Shown here one piece after another: positions 61,345 through 64,000 of a DNA stretch of 64,000 bases; the stretch's first letter is position 1; each line of letters starts with the position of its first letter. Under the pieces are notes generated by a model. It was not told where the DNA came from, ran no database searches, and saw nothing but the letters and a program-made list of their open reading frames with translations. The stretch covers positions 1,054,001 to 1,118,000 of the forward strand of contig NZ_CP085953.1 of NCBI RefSeq assembly GCF_020735385.1. Direction: 5' to 3'. Source of the DNA: Granulicatella elegans (GTDB lineage Bacteria; Bacillota; Bacilli; Lactobacillales; Aerococcaceae). The position numbers and the translations under genes are program-made.

Positions 61345-63786
61345 ATGGCAAATTTTTTAAAGCAATTAGTTGAAAATAATAAACGCGAAGTTCGTAAACT
61401 TGAAAAATTAGCGGATAAAGTAATAAGTTTGGAAAGTAAAATGGAAGCATTAAGTGATGCAGACTTTCCAGTAAAAACAGAAGAATTTAAAGCAAGATAT
61501 GCTTCAGGAGAATCATTAGATAAATTATTACCAGAAGCATTCGCTTTAGTACGTGAAGGTTCTAAACGTGTCTTAGGCTTATTCCCGTATAAAGTTCAAA
61601 TTATGGGAGGTATCACTCTACATAACGGAAATATCGCGGAGATGCGTACAGGGGAAGGTAAAACTTTAACAGCAACAATGCCTGTATATTTAAATGCACT
61701 TTCAGGTGATGGTGTACACGTAGTAACGGTTAATGAATACTTATCTACACGTGACGCAAAAGAAATGGGTGAATTATATAATTTCTTAGGATTAAGTGTA
61801 GGGGTAAATTTAACTGGACAATCACCAGAAGAAAAACGTGCAGCTTATTATGCAGATATTACGTATAGTACAAATAGTGAATTAGGATTTGACTACTTAC
61901 GTGATAACATGGTCGTTTATAAATCACAAATGGTACAACGTCCATTAAACTATGCAGTAGTTGACGAAACTGACTCAATTTTAATTGATGAAGCTCGTAC
62001 ACCATTAATTATTTCAGGGCAAGCTGAAAAATCTACAGTATTATACCAACGTGCAGATTTCTTCGTTAAAGCATTGAAAGAAGATGAAGACTATACGATT
62101 GATTTAACTTCTAAATCTATTTCATTAACAGATGAAGGGATTAATAAGGCTGAACAAACTTTCCGTCTACCAAACTTATATGATGTGGACAATTCAGCAT
62201 TAGTTCACCATATTGACCAAGCTTTACGTGCGAATTACATTATGATCCGAGATATCGATTATGTAGTAGATGAAGGACAAGTAAAAATCGTAGATGGATT
62301 TACAGGTCGTATTATGGAAGGTCGTCGTTATTCAGATGGATTACACCAAGCAATTGAAGCTAAAGAAGGTGTAGAAGTTGAAAATGAATCTAAAACAATG
62401 GCGACAATTACTTACCAAAACTTCTTCCGTATGTATCGTAAATTGTCAGGGATGACAGGGACAGCTAAAACAGAAGAAGAAGAATTCCGTGAAATTTATA
62501 ATATGAACGTTATTACGATTCCAACAAACCGTCCAGTTCAACGTATTGATAATCACGATGTGATTTATCCATCATTGAAGAGTAAATTCAAAGCGGTAGT
62601 ACGTGATATTAAAGAACGTCATGCAAAAGGACAACCAATTCTTGTTGGTACAGTAGCGGTTGAAACAAGTGAACTATTATCACAAATGCTTCATCAAGAA
62701 GGAATTCCTCATGAAGTATTAAACGCTAAAAACCACTTCAAAGAAGCAGAAATCGTTATGATGGCGGGACAACGTGGTGCCGTTACAATTGCGACAAACA
62801 TGGCAGGACGTGGAACAGACATTAAGTTAGGTAAAGGCGTTAAAGAATTAGGTGGATTATGCGTTATCGGAACAGAACGTCATGAAAGCCGTCGTATCGA
62901 TAATCAGTTACGTGGACGTTCTGGACGTCAAGGGGACCCAGGTGAGACTCAATTCTACCTATCATTAGAAGACGACTTAATGAAACGTTTCGGTGGAGAA
63001 AGAATGCAAGCAATCTGGGAAAGATTAAATATTGATGAAAATGGAGATGACAACTTCATCCAAAGTAAAATGTTATCTCGTCAAGTAGAATCTTCTCAAA
63101 AACGTGTAGAAGGAAATAACTATGATACACGTAAAAACGTATTACAATATGACGAAGTCATGCGTGAACAACGTGAAATCATTTATTCACAAAGATTACA
63201 AATTATTAATGAAGAAAATTCATTAGAAAAAGTAACAAAAGCAATGATTCGTAGAACAATTCACCGTATGGTAGAAAATCACACATTAGGTGAAAAGAAA
63301 AGTTGGGATTTAGAAAGCTTAGTAGACTTTGCTGCAAATGCGATTTGTCATCCAGAAGACATTTCATTATCAGACTTAAAAGGTAAAACTCCTTTAGAAA
63401 TCGAAGGTTTATTGAATGAAAAAGCAATGGAAGTTTACAAAGAAAAACAAGAGCAATTAAATGGGGATTCTCAAATGCTTGAGTTTGAAAAAGTTGTCAT
63501 TTTACGTGTAGTTGACCGTAAATGGACGGATCATATCGATGATATGGATCAATTACGTGAGGGTGTAGGTTTACGTGGATATGCACAAATCGACCCACTT
63601 ACTGAATATCAAACAGAAGGGTTCAATCGTTTCCAACAAATGATTGCAGCTATTGATTATGATGTAACTCGTATCTTGATGAAATCTCAAATTCGTCAAA
63701 ATTTACAACGTGAACAAGTGCAAGGTGCTAGAAGTGTGATTGCTCAAGGGCATGATCGTCCAACTGAAGAACCAGAACAAGCATAA
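61345..63786 (+). CDS. secA: Protein translocase ATPase SecA
   Basis: The 813-residue motor that pushes preproteins through SecYEG. Walker A is [11 protein letters not shown], Walker [13 protein letters not shown], and the later helicase motifs are [12 protein letters not shown] and [13 protein letters not shown]. The peptide-crosslinking domain and the helical scaffold with [22 protein letters not shown] are complete. The short C-terminal tail (PTEEPEQA) lacks the CxCxSGKK zinc-binding motif that many SecA proteins use to bind SecB or phospholipid. SecG is encoded at 8.6 kb. prfB follows, as in many Firmicutes. Confidence 0.96.
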   Translation: MANFLKQLVENNKREVRKLEKLADKVISLESKMEALSDADFPVKTEEFKARYASGESLDKLLPEAFALVREGSKRVLGLFPYKVQIMGGITLHNGNIAEMRTGEGKTLTATMPVYLNALSGDGVHVVTVNEYLSTRDAKEMGELYNFLGLSVGVNLTGQSPEEKRAAYYADITYSTNSELGFDYLRDNMVVYKSQMVQRPLNYAVVDETDSILIDEARTPLIISGQAEKSTVLYQRADFFVKALKEDEDYTIDLTSKSISLTDEGINKAEQTFRLPNLYDVDNSALVHHIDQALRANYIMIRDIDYVVDEGQVKIVDGFTGRIMEGRRYSDGLHQAIEAKEGVEVENESKTMATITYQNFFRMYRKLSGMTGTAKTEEEEFREIYNMNVITIPTNRPVQRIDNHDVIYPSLKSKFKAVVRDIKERHAKGQPILVGTVAVETSELLSQMLHQEGIPHEVLNAKNHFKEAEIVMMAGQRGAVTIATNMAGRGTDIKLGKGVKELGGLCVIGTERHESRRIDNQLRGRSGRQGDPGETQFYLSLEDDLMKRFGGERMQAIWERLNIDENGDDNFIQSKMLSRQVESSQKRVEGNNYDTRKNVLQYDEVMREQREIIYSQRLQIINEENSLEKVTKAMIRRTIHRMVENHTLGEKKSWDLESLVDFAANAICHPEDISLSDLKGKTPLEIEGLLNEKAMEVYKEKQEQLNGDSQMLEFEKVVILRVVDRKWTDHIDDMDQLREGVGLRGYAQIDPLTEYQTEGFNRFQQMIAAIDYDVTRILMKSQIRQNLQREQVQGARSVIAQGHDRPTEEPEQA

Positions 63787-63792
63787 TAAGAA

Positions 63793-63824
63793 GTAGGCTG
63801 GGCAAAAGTCCAGCCTACCTTTTT
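63793..63824 (+). terminator. Terminator of secA, similar to the IS ends
   Basis: GTAGGCTGG (63793-63801) pairs with CCAGCCTAC (63810-63818), then T residues. The stretch AGGCTGGGCAAAAGTC nearly equals the outer end of the IS1182 inverted repeat (AGGCTGGGCAAAAAGTC). Confidence 0.85.
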
Positions 63825-63845
63825 ACAATGAGATAGGAGAATAGT

Positions 63846-64000
63846 ATGGAAATTAGTGAAATCAGAAATGCTTTAGAAAAAATGAGTACGCAAATGATAA
63901 GTTATAGGGGGTCTCTTTGACTTAGATCATTTAGAAGAAGATATTGCTTCTTATGAGCAACAAATGTCAGAACCTGGATTTTGGGATGATAATGAAAAGG
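63846..64000 (+). CDS. prfB: Peptide chain release factor 2, start (programmed +1 frameshift), cut by window end
   Basis: RF2 recognises UGA and UAA stop codons. The first 24 codons (MEISEIRNALEKM...) end in AGG-GGG-TCT-CTT-TGA-C at 63906-63921. This is the classic RF2 frameshift site: an SD-like AGGGGG three bases before CTT, then an in-frame TGA (63918-63920). When RF2 is scarce, ribosomes slip +1 on CTTT and continue with GAC-TTA-GAT (DLDHLEEDIASYEQQMSEPG), the well-conserved RF2 body. The gene therefore autoregulates. Only about 52 codons lie inside the window. Confidence 0.93.
63906..63921 (+). promoter_or_regulatory. Programmed frameshift site of prfB
   Basis: An SD-like AGGGGG, a three-base spacer and the slippery CTT-TGA-C. 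The reading frame changes by +1 at CTT (63915-63917). Confidence 0.93.

Overview
The window is a contiguous stretch of low-GC Gram-positive chromosome. ABC importers, PTS sucrose uptake, rnr-smpB, a clpP promoter with a CtsR-type box, ylaN-ftsW-pyc synteny, ylbG-rsmD-coaD-sepM, late competence genes, hpf-secA-prfB, a met T-box leader and lipoprotein signals all point to the order Lactobacillales. The degree of auxotrophy and the mreB-like gene suggest a host-associated Carnobacteriaceae/Aerococcaceae-type organism such as Granulicatella. The genus is an inference, not a measurement.

Layout. 1-3.3 kb: a T-box-controlled methionine importer (metN-metI-metQ) whose metI-metQ gap is filled by a 119-bp tandem repeat. 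3.3-6.1 kb: a 48-codon stub of an M20 peptidase, then a long LPXTG coiled-coil surface protein with foreign-looking codon use. 6.1-8.5 kb (minus strand): a HAD phosphatase, glutathione peroxidase, FMN split-barrel protein and thioredoxin-like lipoprotein. 8.6-12.5 kb: secG-est-rnr-smpB. 13-15.9 kb: sucrose PTS and sucrose-6-phosphate hydrolase. 16-17.3 kb (minus): a broken thrC and bioY. 17.4-21 kb: a heterodimeric ABC exporter. 21.3-24.9 kb: tex and gene debris including a Doc-like fragment. 24.9-27 kb: mreB/mbl, epuA, clpP. 27.2-33.4 kb: ylaN-ftsW-pyc-ylbG-rsmD. 33.4-39 kb: coaD-sepM-comEA-comEC-holA, with rpsT convergent. 39.5-42.5 kb: a Fic enzyme and uvrB. 42.6-43 kb: a broken asd. 43.2-46.7 kb: a second heterodimeric ABC exporter. 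46.7-49.6 kb: an ABC-F ATPase and rex, divergent. 49.7-51.5 kb: an IS1182-type element inserted into a dispersed intergenic repeat. 52-58.3 kb: oppBCDF, acpP, oppA. 58.4-60.5 kb: comFA-comFC. 60.6-64 kb: hpf, secA and the start of prfB with its programmed frameshift.

How it fits together. The window reads as a scavenging metabolism. Methionine, oligopeptides, biotin and sucrose are imported, while asd and thrC of the aspartate family are decayed. Imported biotin would be needed by the pyruvate carboxylase encoded here. Two competence clusters (comEA-comEC, comFA-comFC) share a T-rich TCGTAT motif 25-26 bases before the start codon, a candidate competence sigma-factor promoter. At least six copies of a hairpin-forming intergenic repeat with terminal gactt/aagtc arms are scattered through the window. 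One is split by the insertion sequence. I saw no rRNA, tRNA or CRISPR.
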